DNA of 64,000 bases, taken from contig NZ_WSTC01000013.1 in NCBI RefSeq assembly GCF_009789195.1, positions 62,001 through 126,000 of the forward strand, given 5' to 3'. A program made the position numbers and the translations under genes. The notes below the pieces were generated by a model that ran no database searches, had not been told where the DNA came from, and saw only the letters and a program-made list of their open reading frames with translations. Shown here one piece after another: positions 9,012 through 19,429 of the stretch (the stretch's first letter is position 1; the number at the start of each line of letters is the position of its first letter). Source of the DNA: Paenibacillus sp. MMS18-CY102 (lineage in GTDB: Bacteria; Bacillota; Bacilli; Paenibacillales; Paenibacillaceae).

Positions 9012-11384
9012 ATGGGGCCTGGAAAATCGAAAGGTCGTAGATTGCCCCTGCTTCCGCTCAGGGGGCTGCTCGTATATCCCAGCATGGTTCTCCACCTCGA
9101 CGTGGGACGGGAAAAGTCGGTACGGGCGCTTGAGCGCGCGATGGTCGATGATCATATGATTCTGTTGTGCTCGCAGTCTGAAGTAAATATTGAAGAACCG
9201 ACGCAGGAAGACATTTACCGCATCGGTACGATCGCGCGCGTTAGGCAGATGCTGAAGCTGCCTAACGGTACGATCCGTGTTCTCGTCGAAGGTGTCGTTC
9301 GCGCCGAGGTGCTTGATTATTTGCCGAACGAAGAGTTCTACGAGGTTATGATTAAGGAGCTGCCCGAGCAGGAATCCGAGGATTCTGAGACCGATGCGCT
9401 CATGCGGACAGTGTTGAGCCAATTCGAGAATTACATTAATTTGTCTAAGAAAGTAACGCCAGAAACGCTCGCCGCCGTATCGGATATCGATGAGCCAGGG
9501 CGTCTAGCCGATGTCATAACGAGCCATCTGTCGCTCAAGATTCGCGATAAGCAGGATATTCTTGAAACGGTGGATGTCCGCCAGCGGCTAGAGAAACTGC
9601 TGGACATTCTTCATAATGAGCGCGAAGTGCTTGAGCTGGAGCGGAAAATCAATTCGCGCGTGAAGAAGCAGATGGAGAAAACCCAGAAGGAATATTATTT
9701 GCGCGAGCAAATGAAGGCGATCCAGAAGGAGCTTGGCGACAAGGAAGGCCGTGCGGGCGAGGTCGAGGAGCTGCGTAACCAGCTTGAAGAAGCAGGGCTG
9801 CCTGAGAAGGTGAAGGAGAAGGTCGAGAAAGAAATTGACCGTCTCGAGAAAATGCCGTCGACCTCTGCTGAGGGTGGCGTTATCCGCAATTATATCGATT
9901 GGTTATTGTCATTGCCTTGGAACAAAGGAGACGAGGAAGGAATCGACTTCGATCTAGAGCGTGCTGAGGAGATTCTGAATGAGGATCATTATGGCCTGGA
10001 TAAGCCAAAGGAGCGTGTGCTCGAGTATCTGGCTGTTCAGAAGCTGGTGCAGAAGCTCAAAGGGCCGATTCTATGCCTTGTAGGCCCTCCAGGCGTCGGC
10101 AAAACCTCGATTGCCCGTTCGATTGCCAAATCGCTTGGGCGGAAGTTTGTTCGCATTTCGCTTGGCGGCGTGCGTGATGAAGCGGAAATTCGCGGCCATC
10201 GGCGTACATATGTCGGTGCAATGCCAGGGCGCATCATGCAGGGGATGAAGACGGCAGGAACGGTGAATCCCGTATTTTTGTTAGACGAGATTGACAAAAT
10301 GGCGATGGACTTCCGAGGGGACCCGGCTGCTGCGTTGCTTGAGGTGCTGGATCCTGAACAGAATTCGACATTCAGCGATCACTTTATCGAGGTGCCGTTC
10401 GACCTATCTAACGTTATGTTCGTCACAACGGCAAACGGCTTGCACAATGTGCCAAGGCCGCTGCTAGACCGGATGGAGATTTTGTCGATTCCAGGCTACA
10501 CAGAGCTGGAGAAGCTGCAGATTGCTGAACGTTACTTGCTGCCGAAGCAGAAGAGGGAGCATGGCCTGGATGAGAACCAGTTGACCGTAGATGATGGAGC
10601 GCTGCAGCAGGTCATTCGCGAATATACGCGAGAGGCTGGCGTGCGTAACTTGGAGCAGCAGCTTGCAGCATTATGCCGCAAAGCAGCGAAGCAGATTGTT
10701 TCCAAAAATCATGATGGCTCTGTCATCGTCGTTGATTCAGACAAAATCAAAGAATGGCTCGGGCCGATCAAATTCCGTTACGGGCAAGCGGAGCAGGATG
10801 ATCAGATCGGTGCGGTTACGGGCTTAGCATGGACGGAAGTCGGGGGTGATACGCTCGTCATTGAGGTAACCGTCATGCAAGGCAGCGGCAAGCTAACGTT
10901 AACGGGCAAGCTTGGCGATGTCATGAAGGAATCAGCACAAGCTGCATTCAGTTATATGCGGTCCAAAGCGGCTGAGCTGAACATCGATCCGGAGTTCCAC
11001 GAGAAGAATGACATCCATATTCACATCCCAGAAGGGGCTATACCAAAGGATGGGCCATCAGCAGGCATTACGATGGCTACAGCGCTTATTAGCGCGTTGA
11101 CGAATCGCCCGGTTTCCCGTGAAGTTGCGATGACAGGCGAAATTACGCTCCGCGGCCGTGTGCTGCCAATCGGCGGACTGAAAGAGAAGTCGCTCGCTGC
11201 CCATCGCGCGGGCATTAAAAAAGTGCTTCTCCCCAAAGGGAACGAGCATGATTTGGTCGATGTGCCAGAAAGCATCCGTGCAGAAATGACCTTTATTCCG
11301 GTCGCGCATATGGATGAAGTGCTGCAGCATGCTTTATTGCCGCTGCCGGTACCAGAACAGAAAGCAGGGACTCACGTTACATGA
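9012..11384 (+). CDS. lon: ATP-dependent protease La (LonA)
   Basis: A 790-residue soluble protease that degrades damaged and regulatory proteins. The N-terminal substrate-binding domain ([16 protein letters not shown] onwards) is followed by a long coiled-coil region around residues 190-290. The AAA+ domain has Walker A GPPGVGKT at 358-365 and Walker [11 protein letters not shown]. The peptidase domain carries Ser683 (GPSAGITMA) and Lys726 ([12 protein letters not shown]). Length is normal for LonA. The start at 9012 has GGAGGTG upstream. The stop overlaps the engB start by four bases (ATGA), so the two are translationally coupled, as in Bacillus subtilis lonA-ysxC. Confidence 0.97.
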   Translation: MGPGKSKGRRLPLLPLRGLLVYPSMVLHLDVGREKSVRALERAMVDDHMILLCSQSEVNIEEPTQEDIYRIGTIARVRQMLKLPNGTIRVLVEGVVRAEVLDYLPNEEFYEVMIKELPEQESEDSETDALMRTVLSQFENYINLSKKVTPETLAAVSDIDEPGRLADVITSHLSLKIRDKQDILETVDVRQRLEKLLDILHNEREVLELERKINSRVKKQMEKTQKEYYLREQMKAIQKELGDKEGRAGEVEELRNQLEEAGLPEKVKEKVEKEIDRLEKMPSTSAEGGVIRNYIDWLLSLPWNKGDEEGIDFDLERAEEILNEDHYGLDKPKERVLEYLAVQKLVQKLKGPILCLVGPPGVGKTSIARSIAKSLGRKFVRISLGGVRDEAEIRGHRRTYVGAMPGRIMQGMKTAGTVNPVFLLDEIDKMAMDFRGDPAAALLEVLDPEQNSTFSDHFIEVPFDLSNVMFVTTANGLHNVPRPLLDRMEILSIPGYTELEKLQIAERYLLPKQKREHGLDENQLTVDDGALQQVIREYTREAGVRNLEQQLAALCRKAAKQIVSKNHDGSVIVVDSDKIKEWLGPIKFRYGQAEQDDQIGAVTGLAWTEVGGDTLVIEVTVMQGSGKLTLTGKLGDVMKESAQAAFSYMRSKAAELNIDPEFHEKNDIHIHIPEGAIPKDGPSAGITMATALISALTNRPVSREVAMTGEITLRGRVLPIGGLKEKSLAAHRAGIKKVLLPKGNEHDLVDVPESIRAEMTFIPVAHMDEVLQHALLPLPVPEQKAGTHVT

Positions 11385-11968
11385 AAATTACATCAGCAGA
11401 ATTTATTATTAGTGCAGTAAGGCCGGACCAGTATCCGGTGGATGCCTTGCCAGAGATTGCTCTGGCAGGGCGTTCGAATGTCGGGAAATCTTCATTGATT
11501 AACCGAATGATTTTGCGTAAAAACTTGGCGCGGACAAGCTCGCAGCCGGGAAAAACTCAGCAATTGAACTATTACCGCATTAATGAGCAAGTTTATTTTG
11601 TCGATTTTCCTGGTTATGGCTATGCAAAAGTGTCGAAGACGGAGCGTGAAGCATGGGGACGAATGATTGAGACGTTCCTTAAGGTGCGTGATGAACTCAA
11701 GCTCGTGCTTCTAATTGTTGATATCCGGCATGCCCCGTCCAAGGATGATTGTTTGATGTACGATTGGCTGAAACATTATGAGATTCCAATTTGCATTGTT
11801 GTAACTAAGGCAGATAAAATTCCGAAGAGCAAATGGGATAAACAAATCAAGCTCGTAAAAGAAACGCTTCAAGCAGATCCACGGGATAAGGTCATTATGT
11901 TCTCATCTGAGCTGGGGCTTGGACGCGAACAGCTTTGGGATTATATCCTTACCGCAACCAGCGATTAA
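11381..11968 (+). CDS. ysxC: Ribosome biogenesis GTPase EngB (YsxC/YihA)
   Basis: A 195-residue TRAFAC GTPase needed for late assembly of the 50S subunit. The G motifs are in order: GRSNVGKSS (G1), the threonine/serine-rich switch ([11 protein letters not shown]), DFPGYGYA (G3), TKADK (G4) and SSELG (G5). Length is typical. The ATG overlaps the lon stop. A small hairpin (GAAAGTC with GACTTTC, 11972-11989) follows without a T-tract. Confidence 0.96.
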   Translation: MKITSAEFIISAVRPDQYPVDALPEIALAGRSNVGKSSLINRMILRKNLARTSSQPGKTQQLNYYRINEQVYFVDFPGYGYAKVSKTEREAWGRMIETFLKVRDELKLVLLIVDIRHAPSKDDCLMYDWLKHYEIPICIVVTKADKIPKSKWDKQIKLVKETLQADPRDKVIMFSSELGLGREQLWDYILTATSD

Positions 11969-12107
11969 GCGAGAAAGTCGCGTGACTTTCAATCAAAATC
12001 AAAGGATAAAGGATTTTTAAGCAGGCTGTTCGGGGAAACTAACGGATTTTTCTGAAATATGCGCGAATATCGCGAACGCTCGGCAGGAATAAACGTTCGG
12101 GATGACG

Positions 12108-12113
12108 TATAAT
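12108..12113 (+). promoter_or_regulatory. Possible -10 box (TATAAT)
   Basis: A perfect TATAAT lies 55 bases before the next gene, but no recognisable -35 box is at 16-18 bases. It is reported as the likeliest start site for the unrecognised gene at 12168. Confidence 0.35.
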
Positions 12114-12167
12114 AAGATTAGGTAGGGAGTTAAACAAGTGCAAGCTTAAAGAATTGAGGAGATTTTT

Positions 12168-12758
12168 ATGGCTGAGCGGTTAGCCACACAGTATGTCAAA
12201 GCCAAACTGCAGTTGTCGAGTGAGGAAATGTCTCAATTTGTCCGTTTTTTCGAGGACCAGCAAATTCACTACGGTGTGAAGGTGCTTGAGAATGGGAGCC
12301 AAGAGGTCGTTCTCGAAGACTTAGCAGGGAGGGAAGAAATCCGCCTTGTATTTGAGCGCCAGCATGATAACTACGTTTGCGAACTTTCATGCCGCCTAGT
12401 CCATCCTGGATTAACGAATGCTATGCGTAAAGCGATTGCAGCTTTCCGCGGTGATGCGATCGTCAATCGAATCTACAGCAATTATACGATGATCTATCAT
12501 TATGATAAGGGGCAAGTCCGTCGGATTGTAGAAAGTAACCAGAACGGGACTCGCGTCGTGTTCGAACATAAAGATACGCTTGGCCAGCTGGAACGCCAGT
12601 TCCGCAGCCAGCTTGTCGAGCACGAGATTAAGATGGTGCAGGGCGCCATTAACGAGTTGCTTGATATTCGCAATCAGACGGCTGACCCATGCCAGATTCG
12701 AGAGATCGATGAACGGCTTCGCCAGTTGACTCACCAGCTATTCGTATTAGAAGCATAA
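12168..12758 (+). CDS. Uncharacterised conserved-looking protein, 196 aa
   Basis: I do not recognise this gene. The protein is soluble, with no signal peptide or membrane segment. The first two thirds look like a mixed alpha/beta domain (VRFFEDQQIHYGVKVLENG, then LVFERQHDNYVCELSC and FRGDAIVNRIYSNYTMIYHY). The last third (about 130-196) is a long amphipathic helical stretch, likely a coiled coil. It has its own terminator and a good start (GAGGAG before the ATG at 12168). Codon use is like the neighbours, so it is an established gene and not a recent arrival. It sits between engB and speD. Confidence 0.75.
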   Translation: MAERLATQYVKAKLQLSSEEMSQFVRFFEDQQIHYGVKVLENGSQEVVLEDLAGREEIRLVFERQHDNYVCELSCRLVHPGLTNAMRKAIAAFRGDAIVNRIYSNYTMIYHYDKGQVRRIVESNQNGTRVVFEHKDTLGQLERQFRSQLVEHEIKMVQGAINELLDIRNQTADPCQIREIDERLRQLTHQLFVLEA

Positions 12759-12780
12759 GAAGATTGCAGGAATGGTTCAA

Positions 12781-12807
12781 GAACCGCACAACGTGCGGTT
12801 CTTTTTT
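12781..12807 (+). terminator. Terminator after the 196-aa gene
   Basis: GAACCGCAC pairs with GTGCGGTTC around a three-base loop, followed by TTTTTT. Confidence 0.9.
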
Positions 12808-13000
12808 ATTGGGTGCCCTGGCATGACAAATAACTAGCCCAACTCCTGTCTAACTTTTGCACCTAAGAAGCACGTTGAACATACGTTGTATACGGAATTA
12901 AAGTTGGTTTCTTTTATCGAATTTGCCCTATAAAATCGCCCAAAAAAAACAGTTGCATTTCAGGTCGATAGATGTTATTTTTATTTTCGTTGAACAATAA

Positions 13001-13077
13001 TAGGAACCAGGATTCACTCAGGACATAGTAATGTTGCGAGAGATTATTCCCTCGGGAAGTGAATGACGTAGGTCCTA
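13001..13077 (+). promoter_or_regulatory. Foldable leader upstream of speD
   Basis: The 370-base gap before speD holds no ORF I accept. Three nested helices can form here: TAGGAACC (13001-13008) with GGTCCTA (13071-13077), GATTCACT (13011-13018) with AGTGAAT (13058-13064), and CGAG with CTCG around ten bases. There is no terminator between this element and the speD start, so any control would act on translation or RNA stability. A possible upstream promoter is TTGGTT with TATAAA at 12904-12934 (19-base spacing, weak). I do not recognise a known riboswitch. Confidence 0.4.
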
Positions 13078-13128
13078 GCGGATGAAATTTTTTCAAACAT
13101 TTTATTCCTAGGAAGGGGGAACCGAAAG

Positions 13129-13530
13129 ATGGAATACTCAACTTTCGGAAGACACGTTGCTGTTGACGCTTGGGGAGTAGATTTTGACTTGTTGAACAAT
13201 GCAGAAGCGTTGCAGTCACAAATGGTGGAGGCCGCTGAAGCATGCGGTGCAACTGTGCTATCGGTTCAAGCCAAACAATTCGATCCTCAAGGCGCGACTG
13301 TGCTCGTGCTCCTGTCGGAAAGCCATCTCTCGATCCATACGTATCCAGAGAAGGGTTTTGCGGCACTCGACTGTTACACCTGCGGTGAAACTGTGGATCC
13401 GCAGCTGGCAATTGATTACATGCTTGCTGTATTAAAGCCAACGGCTTCGCATGCGAAGAAGCTTGTACGCGGCATGGGTGAACTGCAAGTTGTTGAACCG
13501 GTAATGAAGCAAGCAGAACTCGTTAAATAA
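13129..13530 (+). CDS. speD: S-adenosylmethionine decarboxylase proenzyme
   Basis: A 133-residue prokaryotic AdoMet decarboxylase of the short type, which supplies the aminopropyl donor for spermidine. The proenzyme cleaves itself to make a pyruvoyl group; the serine-rich processing region SESHLSIHTYPE is at 63-73 with the conserved histidine at 66, and the catalytic cysteine region DCYTCG is at 81-86. Bacillus subtilis SpeH has 126 residues, so length fits. The ATG at 13129 follows GGAAGGGGG. It stands alone between a foldable leader and its own terminator, with no spermidine synthase beside it. Confidence 0.95.
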   Translation: MEYSTFGRHVAVDAWGVDFDLLNNAEALQSQMVEAAEACGATVLSVQAKQFDPQGATVLVLLSESHLSIHTYPEKGFAALDCYTCGETVDPQLAIDYMLAVLKPTASHAKKLVRGMGELQVVEPVMKQAELVK

Positions 13531-13580
13531 TACGGGAGCTGCTGTAAGGGAACGAAGAACGCATTAAGCGTCGCATAGAG

Positions 13581-13616
13581 GAAATGGCCATGGAGCGATC
13601 CGTGGCCATTTCTTTT
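13581..13616 (+). terminator. Terminator after speD
   Basis: GAAATGGCCA pairs with TGGCCATTTC, extended by GGA with TCC, followed by TTTTC. Confidence 0.8.
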
Positions 13617-13732
13617 CACTTTATACAGATTGCTGCCCGCTTAGGAATAATGGGAAGATTCCCTGACCACACTAGGGGCAGGTGTTGTTTCATACTTTTT
13701 TCATAAATGAAAGCGTACGGGTTGTAGAACTA

Positions 13733-13741
13733 TGCTATAAT
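13733..13741 (+). promoter_or_regulatory. Extended -10 promoter of the hem operon
   Basis: TGC followed by TATAAT, 49 bases before hemA. No good -35 box is present, which fits an extended -10 promoter. I saw no clear operator. Confidence 0.65.
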
Positions 13742-13790
13742 TTATCGAGACTAGGCCGGATACATTCCAAGAAGAAGGAGGCAGGGACGA

Positions 13791-15170
13791 ATGCACATCA
13801 TCGTAGTAGGCTTGAATTATCGGACAGCGCCCGTCGAGGTGAGGGAACGATTCACTTTTGCTGAACGGGATTTGCCAGCTGCATTGCGGCAATTAAAGCA
13901 GACCAAGAGCATTCTCGAAGGCGTTATCGTCGCAACCTGCAACCGAACGGAATTGTATGCCGTCGTGGATCGGCACCATCTGTGTGGCCATTATATTCGA
14001 AGCTTTATGGAGCAATGGTTCAAGCTGCCGCGGCAGCATTTTACGAATCATCTTTATATGTATGAGGATGATCAAGCGATTGAGCATCTGTTCCGAGTGA
14101 CAAGCGGCTTAGATTCGATGGTCATCGGTGAAACGCAGATTTTGGGTCAAGTGAAAGATGCCTTCCTTCTCGCGCAAAAAGAGAAAGCGACGGGCACTTT
14201 ATTTAATATGCTGTTTAAACAAGCGGTCACGCTAGCTAAGCGTGCGCATTCAGAGACGACAATCGGCGAGTCGGCTGTGTCCGTCAGCTATGCAGCTGTG
14301 GAGCTGGGCAAACGGATTTTTGGCCAATTCGCTAAGAAGACGGTCATGATTATTGGCGCTGGCAAAATGAGCGAGCTTACTGGCAAGCACTTGGCTGCTA
14401 ATGGCGCGGATCGTGTTATTGTAGCGAATCGGTCGATCGAGCGTGCGACTGAGCTGGCGGACAAGCTAGGCGGTTCGCCTTGTACGATGGAAGAAGCAGT
14501 CCACCGGCTGCATGAAGCCGACATCGTTATTAGCTCAACTGGCGCTGATGGGTTCGTCCTGAAGCGGGAGCAGGTAGCGATGGCGATGCAGCGCCGTAAA
14601 TCCCGTTCATTGTTCATGATTGATATTGCAGTTCCTCGTGATTTGGATCCATCTATCGCTGCAATTGATAATGTGTTCTTGTATGACATTGATGATCTGG
14701 AAGGCATCGTAGAAAGCAACCTGGAGCAAAGGCGCAAGGAATCCGCGAAGATCGAGGCGATGATCGTGGAAGAGCAGGAGTCGTTCAGGAGCTGGTATAA
14801 GACGTTAGGTGTCGTGCCGCTTATTAAAGCGTTGCAGACTAAGGCGGAGGTTATCCATTCGGAAACGATGGAGAGCTTGATGAAGAAGCTGCCTGATCTG
14901 GGTGAACGCGAGCTGAAGGTTATACGCAAGCTAACGAAAAGCATGATGAATCAAATGATGAGCGATCCGATCTTAGGAATTAAAGAAACGGCCGGCGAGA
15001 AGCATGCCGGAGAAGCGATGGATTTGTTCGTGAAGCTATTTGCCCTCGAACCGTTGCTTGATCAAGCGCAAGGATCAGCTGTCGTGAAGCCGGCATTATC
15101 TGCGCCATCATCGGCTGCGGAGTCGACTTCGGCTCATGTACCGGCTGGCGTTGCGGCTGCAACGCCGTAA
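13791..15170 (+). CDS. hemA: Glutamyl-tRNA reductase
   Basis: First enzyme of the C5 route to tetrapyrroles. It reduces glutamate on tRNA-Glu to glutamate-1-semialdehyde with NADPH. The active-site Cys50 lies in VIVATCNRTELYAV. The NADPH domain has VMIIGAGKMSELTGKHL, and the C-terminal dimerisation helix runs to about residue 420. The last 30 residues are rich in Ala, Ser and Pro and are probably a variable tail. At 459 residues it is close to Bacillus subtilis HemA. The ATG follows GAAGGAGG. It heads an operon that carries the whole route to uroporphyrinogen III. Confidence 0.97.
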   Translation: MHIIVVGLNYRTAPVEVRERFTFAERDLPAALRQLKQTKSILEGVIVATCNRTELYAVVDRHHLCGHYIRSFMEQWFKLPRQHFTNHLYMYEDDQAIEHLFRVTSGLDSMVIGETQILGQVKDAFLLAQKEKATGTLFNMLFKQAVTLAKRAHSETTIGESAVSVSYAAVELGKRIFGQFAKKTVMIIGAGKMSELTGKHLAANGADRVIVANRSIERATELADKLGGSPCTMEEAVHRLHEADIVISSTGADGFVLKREQVAMAMQRRKSRSLFMIDIAVPRDLDPSIAAIDNVFLYDIDDLEGIVESNLEQRRKESAKIEAMIVEEQESFRSWYKTLGVVPLIKALQTKAEVIHSETMESLMKKLPDLGERELKVIRKLTKSMMNQMMSDPILGIKETAGEKHAGEAMDLFVKLFALEPLLDQAQGSAVVKPALSAPSSAAESTSAHVPAGVAAATP

Positions 15171-15174
15171 GGAG

Positions 15175-15199
15175 CCGCCGCATGCACGCGGCGGTTTTT
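15175..15199 (+). terminator. Weak terminator or attenuator between hemA and hemX
   Basis: CCGCCGC pairs with GCGGCGG around six bases and is followed by TTTTT. Because hemX and the later genes have no clear promoter of their own, it probably only lowers their expression relative to hemA. Confidence 0.6.
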
Positions 15200-15234
15200 G
15201 CTGTTTTACGTGACTGTGAAGGATGGAGGCGCTT

Positions 15235-16047
15235 ATGGTTACGTCAAATTGGTTTTATGATGCCATGCTGTATGTGTACGCCCTGAGCCTTCTGTTTTAT
15301 TTCTCTGACTTCGTGGATGCGAATCGGAGTGCCAAACGGATCGGTACAGGGCTTCTCGTGTTTGTCTGGACGCTGCAGACCGGGTATCTGGTCTATCGGT
15401 TAGTTTCACATTTGGACATTTCCTACATATCAGGGTTTGAATATTGGTTTGTATTTTCTTGGCTGTTAGTAACGGTTTCTCTAGTCATCAGCCGGTTTTT
15501 CCGCATTGAATACATCGTATTTATCGTTAACTTAATTGGGTTTGCTGTGCTTACCGCATTGCTTCTTGTGAATCCAGGTCCATCGCTTTCGACTGAACCA
15601 TTCGAAGCGGCCCGTGATCTGCTTATCGTACACATCAGTTTGATGACATGTGCGTTTGCTGCATTGACGTTTTCGGCTATTTTTGCTGGGATGTACATGT
15701 TCTTGCATCGCAAGCTGAAGAAGAAACGTTGGACCAGCCCAGTTAGAAGATTGCCTAGCCTGCAATTAATTGACCTCTATTCTTTCCGTCTCGTCTCAGC
15801 TGGCGCCCCGCTGCTCGCGATGTCGCTTTCCGTGGCGATCGTGTCAATTGCCGTGGAGCGCGAGTGGGCATACTTGTTAGATTGGAAAGTAATTATTTCG
15901 CTGGCAGCGCTCGTGATGTACGTCGTGTATTTGGTCCGGCGCAAAGTGAAGGGCCAGATCGGCTTTGCTGCCGCACGGCTGAATTTATGGTCATTTGGAA
16001 CGCTCATCTTAAACGTACTGCTGAATCCGATTTCGCATTTTCATTAA
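15235..16047 (+). CDS. hemX: HemX-like cytochrome c assembly-type membrane protein
   Basis: About 270 residues with eight likely membrane segments, of the CcsA/HemX family. In Bacillus subtilis HemX follows hemA and lowers the amount of HemA protein. The frame can start at an ATG at 15223, but GGAGG at 15225-15229 points to the ATG at 15235 (MVTSNWFYDAML). The CcsA-type tryptophan-rich haem signature is not present, so a role in regulation and not in haem handling is more likely. Confidence 0.88.
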   Translation: MVTSNWFYDAMLYVYALSLLFYFSDFVDANRSAKRIGTGLLVFVWTLQTGYLVYRLVSHLDISYISGFEYWFVFSWLLVTVSLVISRFFRIEYIVFIVNLIGFAVLTALLLVNPGPSLSTEPFEAARDLLIVHISLMTCAFAALTFSAIFAGMYMFLHRKLKKKRWTSPVRRLPSLQLIDLYSFRLVSAGAPLLAMSLSVAIVSIAVEREWAYLLDWKVIISLAALVMYVVYLVRRKVKGQIGFAAARLNLWSFGTLILNVLLNPISHFH

Positions 16048-16088
16048 ACAATCTAGATGTGAAGGAACGGAGCAAGGAGGGAGAAGGG

Positions 16089-16784
16089 ATGAGCAGTTTC
16101 GGCTATTATCCGATCATGGTGGACTTGTCTGGCAAACGGTGTTTGGTTGTCGGAGGTGGCGAGGTTGCCAGCCGAAAAGTAAAGGGGCTTCTTGAAGCAG
16201 GAGCGGACGATGTGGCAGTTGTGAGCCCTCTTCTTAATGAAGAGCTGGCTGAGCTTCAACAAAGCGGCCGGATTCGAGTAGAACTGCGTGGCTATGTGCC
16301 TGAAGACGTCCTCGCTGCAAATCTTGTATTCGCCGCTACGAATCAGCCGCAATTGAATGCGGATATCGCCGAAGATGCGCGGCGCTTAGGGATATGGGCG
16401 AACTTGGCTGATGACGGGGCAAAAGGCTCTTTTATAACGCCTGCTATACACCGCCAAGGCGATCTTGTGATCGCATTAACGACAAGCGGCGCAAGCCCAG
16501 CGCTCGCCTCGCAAATTAAGCAAGAGCTAGTGAGTGCGTATGGAGATGAATATGCACCGCGGTTGACTGCACTGCGGCTGTTGCGAGAGCGGCTATTGGA
16601 TGCGAGCGTTGGTGCAAATAACGCATACGGGCTTTCGCCTGTTGATCGGCGAAAGCTGCTGCGGCTCGCAGCTGCGGATGCTGCAGGCTGGAAGCAGACG
16701 GCTGAGGCACTTCGGCAGGAGCCAAGCCAAGCCGCCATACAATTGGAACGATGGATGGATTCGCTGCGGATGCAGCTTTTATAG
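16089..16784 (+). CDS. Precorrin-2 dehydrogenase / sirohydrochlorin ferrochelatase
   Basis: A 231-residue Met8/YlnF-type protein that oxidises precorrin-2 to sirohydrochlorin with NAD and may insert iron to make sirohaem. The N-terminal NAD-binding loop is CLVVGGGEVASRKVKGLLEAG, followed by VSPLLNEEL and FAATNQPQLN. SGASPALASQIKQEL is the typical sirohaem-synthase motif in the second domain. The open frame extends upstream to 15864 inside hemX, but the ATG at 16089 has an ideal GGAGGGAGAAGGG site. Its place in the hem operon, with a CobA domain two genes on, shows that this organism makes sirohaem from the same transcript. Confidence 0.92.
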   Translation: MSSFGYYPIMVDLSGKRCLVVGGGEVASRKVKGLLEAGADDVAVVSPLLNEELAELQQSGRIRVELRGYVPEDVLAANLVFAATNQPQLNADIAEDARRLGIWANLADDGAKGSFITPAIHRQGDLVIALTTSGASPALASQIKQELVSAYGDEYAPRLTALRLLRERLLDASVGANNAYGLSPVDRRKLLRLAAADAAGWKQTAEALRQEPSQAAIQLERWMDSLRMQLL

Positions 16785-16799
16785 GAGGGTATAGGAAGT

Positions 16800-17777
16800 A
16801 TGACGAATCAAGCTATAGAAGGAACGCGAGTCATCCGGGTAGGGACAAGGCAGAGTGCGCTTGCATTAACGCAGACTGGACAAGTGATTGACCAACTGAA
16901 GGAGCTTAGCGAGCGCCATGGGATGTCTTATACGTTTGAAACGGTGAAGATTGTAACCAAAGGCGATCGAGTTCTTGATGTTACACTCTCTAAAGTAGGC
17001 GGAAAAGGGCTGTTCGTGAAAGAGATCGAGCAGGCGCTGCTGGACGGCGAAATCGATCTGGCAGTACACAGCATGAAGGACATGCCGTATGAGCTGCCAG
17101 AGGGCCTTATGAACGGCTCTGTGCCGAAACGGGTTGATCCGCGTGATGTGCTAATTACGGCTGATGGCGGAGGCTTCGATTCTCTGCCTAACGGAGCTAA
17201 GGTAGGCACGAGCAGCTTGCGCCGTGCAAGCCAGCTCAAAAACCGTAGGCCAGACATCGAAATCGTCTCGATTCGCGGCAATATCGATTCCAGGCTGAAA
17301 AAGCTGGAGACGGAGCAATTCGATGCGATTGTCCTTGCGGCGGCAGGCATGGCGCGAATGGGTTGGGAAAACCGCATTAGCTCGCCCCTGCCGGTTGATA
17401 TATGCGTTCCGGCTGTAGGCCAAGGCGCATTAGGCATTGAATGCCGGGAGGCAGACGCGGAAGTGCGGCATCTGCTGTCCCTTCTGAATGATCCGGTTAG
17501 CGAACTCGCCGTGCGCGCGGAACGGAGCTTCCTTGGCGCATTGAATGGCGGCTGCCAGATTCCGATCGGTGCTCACGCAGTGGTGGAAGTGCCTGAAGGG
17601 CAATCGAATCTCGAAGGCGCGTTGATCGAGCTGGTCGGTATCGTTGGTTCACCGGATGGCGATATTTTGCTCAAAGAAATTGGTAAAGGCACAGATCCTG
17701 AAGCGCTCGGGTTAAGCGTTGCCGCTGCGCTTCGGGCGAATGGCGCAGATCAAATATTGTCGCAGGTGAGAGGATGA
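16800..17777 (+). CDS. hemC: Hydroxymethylbilane synthase (porphobilinogen deaminase)
   Basis: A 325-residue enzyme that joins four porphobilinogen units. [17 protein letters not shown] opens the first domain, [16 protein letters not shown] and IRGNIDSRL carry the substrate-binding arginines, and Cys252 in [12 protein letters not shown] holds the dipyrromethane cofactor. Length is normal. The ATG follows AGGAGGG. Its stop overlaps the next start by four bases (ATGA). Confidence 0.96.
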   Translation: MTNQAIEGTRVIRVGTRQSALALTQTGQVIDQLKELSERHGMSYTFETVKIVTKGDRVLDVTLSKVGGKGLFVKEIEQALLDGEIDLAVHSMKDMPYELPEGLMNGSVPKRVDPRDVLITADGGGFDSLPNGAKVGTSSLRRASQLKNRRPDIEIVSIRGNIDSRLKKLETEQFDAIVLAAAGMARMGWENRISSPLPVDICVPAVGQGALGIECREADAEVRHLLSLLNDPVSELAVRAERSFLGALNGGCQIPIGAHAVVEVPEGQSNLEGALIELVGIVGSPDGDILLKEIGKGTDPEALGLSVAAALRANGADQILSQVRG

Positions 17778-19336
17778 CGAGTGTGAAGGGGAAAGTATAT
17801 TTGGTCGGTGCCGGTCCAGGCGATCCGAAGCTAATTACGATGCGCGGTGTGGAGTGCCTGCAGCGTGCAGATGTTGTTGTATATGATCGACTGGCGAGCC
17901 CACGCTTATTGGCGCACGTAAAGCCAGGCTCTGAGCGTGTCTATGTAGGCAAACTGCCTGACCGCCATACGATGAAGCAGGAAGAGATTAATCAGCTGCT
18001 GGTTGATCTCGCATTGGAAGGAAAGACGGTTACTCGCCTTAAAGGCGGAGACCCGACGATTTTCGGCCGTGTAGGTGAAGAGGCGGAGCTGTTGGAAGCC
18101 AATGGCATCGAATTCGAGATCGTGCCGGGGATTACATCGGCCATCGCGGTTCCTGCTTACGCAGGCATTCCGGTTACCCATCGTGATTTGGCTTCGTCCC
18201 TTTCCATTATTACGGGGCATGAGAGCCCTGAGAAACTCGATCGTTCCATCCATTGGGATAAAGTGACGAATGCAACGGGCACGCTTATTTTCCTAATGGG
18301 CGTAGCCAAAATTGGCTATATTAGCGATCAGCTTATTCAACATGGCAAGTCGCCATCGACACCTGTTGCACTCGTGCGCTGGGGGACTCGCGTTGAGCAA
18401 GAAACACTCGTTGGTACGCTAGAGAATATCGCTGCTAAGGTGGAGGCAGCTAACTTTAAGCCACCGGCGGTAATCGTCGTAGGCGAGGTCGTTAATCAAC
18501 GCGAATCGCTTCGCTGGTACGAGAAGAAGCCATTGTTCGGCACGCGCATTCTCGTTACGCGCGCTCGTGCGCAATCAAGCGATTTGGTACGGTTAATTGA
18601 AGAGCTTGGCGGCGAACCATGTGAGTATCCAGTCATTGAAACGCGCGATCCATCAGATGCTGCTGCGATCAACGCAATTGAGCAGGCGCTGAAGGAAGCA
18701 GATACGTTTGATTGGCTGATGTTTACGAGCGTGAATGGCGTAGAAGCGTTCTATCGTTGGTTGCAGCGTTATGGCGTAGATATTCGCAAATTTGCGAAAG
18801 CGCGCATTGCAGCCGTTGGCCCAAAAACGGCAGAGGCGCTGCAAGCGCGAGGATTAGCAGTAGATGAACTGCCAGCGCAATTCCGCCAAGAAGGGCTTGT
18901 TGAGCAGTTGGATGCATCGCTTAAGCCAGGCCAGCGTGCTTTGATCGCCCGTGGCGATCTTGCGCGTGAGGTGCTGCCTCGTGAACTGAACGCGCGTGGC
19001 GTGGAGACGGTTGAGCTTGACGTCTACGAAACGGTCATTGCCGAGTATCAGGATGATATGGCGCTGGAGCTGCTGGAAGAAGGCGCTGTGCATGTCATAA
19101 CGTTTACGAGCTCGTCTACCGTAACTAATCTAATCGAGCTTCTTCGCCGTAACGGCATTGAAGAGCCGGAGAAACTGCTCGCTAAATCGCATATTGCCAG
19201 CATCGGGCCAGTAACGACTGCAACTGCAGCCGCTGCTGGGCTACAAGTGTCGATCGAGCCGGAAGAAGCGACGATTGAAGCGTTGGTGGCGGCTATTGCT
19301 GCACAACGGCTTGCTGATCGCGCGAACCGCGCTTAG
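17774..19336 (+). CDS. Uroporphyrinogen-III C-methyltransferase / uroporphyrinogen-III synthase fusion
   Basis: A 520-residue two-domain protein. Residues 1-250 are an SUMT (CobA) domain: [41 protein letters not shown] and [19 protein letters not shown]. It methylates uroporphyrinogen III toward sirohaem and cobalamin. Residues about 255-510 are a HemD domain ([16 protein letters not shown], then [11 protein letters not shown] and [12 protein letters not shown]), which closes hydroxymethylbilane to uroporphyrinogen III. In Bacillus subtilis these are separate genes. The fusion puts the enzyme that makes the branch-point compound and the enzyme that diverts it in one chain. Known in other Firmicutes, so not novel. 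Confidence 0.95.
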   Translation: MTSVKGKVYLVGAGPGDPKLITMRGVECLQRADVVVYDRLASPRLLAHVKPGSERVYVGKLPDRHTMKQEEINQLLVDLALEGKTVTRLKGGDPTIFGRVGEEAELLEANGIEFEIVPGITSAIAVPAYAGIPVTHRDLASSLSIITGHESPEKLDRSIHWDKVTNATGTLIFLMGVAKIGYISDQLIQHGKSPSTPVALVRWGTRVEQETLVGTLENIAAKVEAANFKPPAVIVVGEVVNQRESLRWYEKKPLFGTRILVTRARAQSSDLVRLIEELGGEPCEYPVIETRDPSDAAAINAIEQALKEADTFDWLMFTSVNGVEAFYRWLQRYGVDIRKFAKARIAAVGPKTAEALQARGLAVDELPAQFRQEGLVEQLDASLKPGQRALIARGDLAREVLPRELNARGVETVELDVYETVIAEYQDDMALELLEEGAVHVITFTSSSTVTNLIELLRRNGIEEPEKLLAKSHIASIGPVTTATAAAAGLQVSIEPEEATIEALVAAIAAQRLADRANRA

Positions 19337-19429
19337 AAGCACGCCAGTTGTTTCATTGGTTTCATATAATGCATCTAGCAATCGTTGTTATAGATATCCA
19401 TGAGATGAAGGAAGCAGGAGGTACGGCAA

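Noticed and set aside
19365..19370. Internal promoter before hemB based on a TATAAT
   Set aside because: No -35 box at a usable distance and no extended -10; operon read-through is the simpler view.
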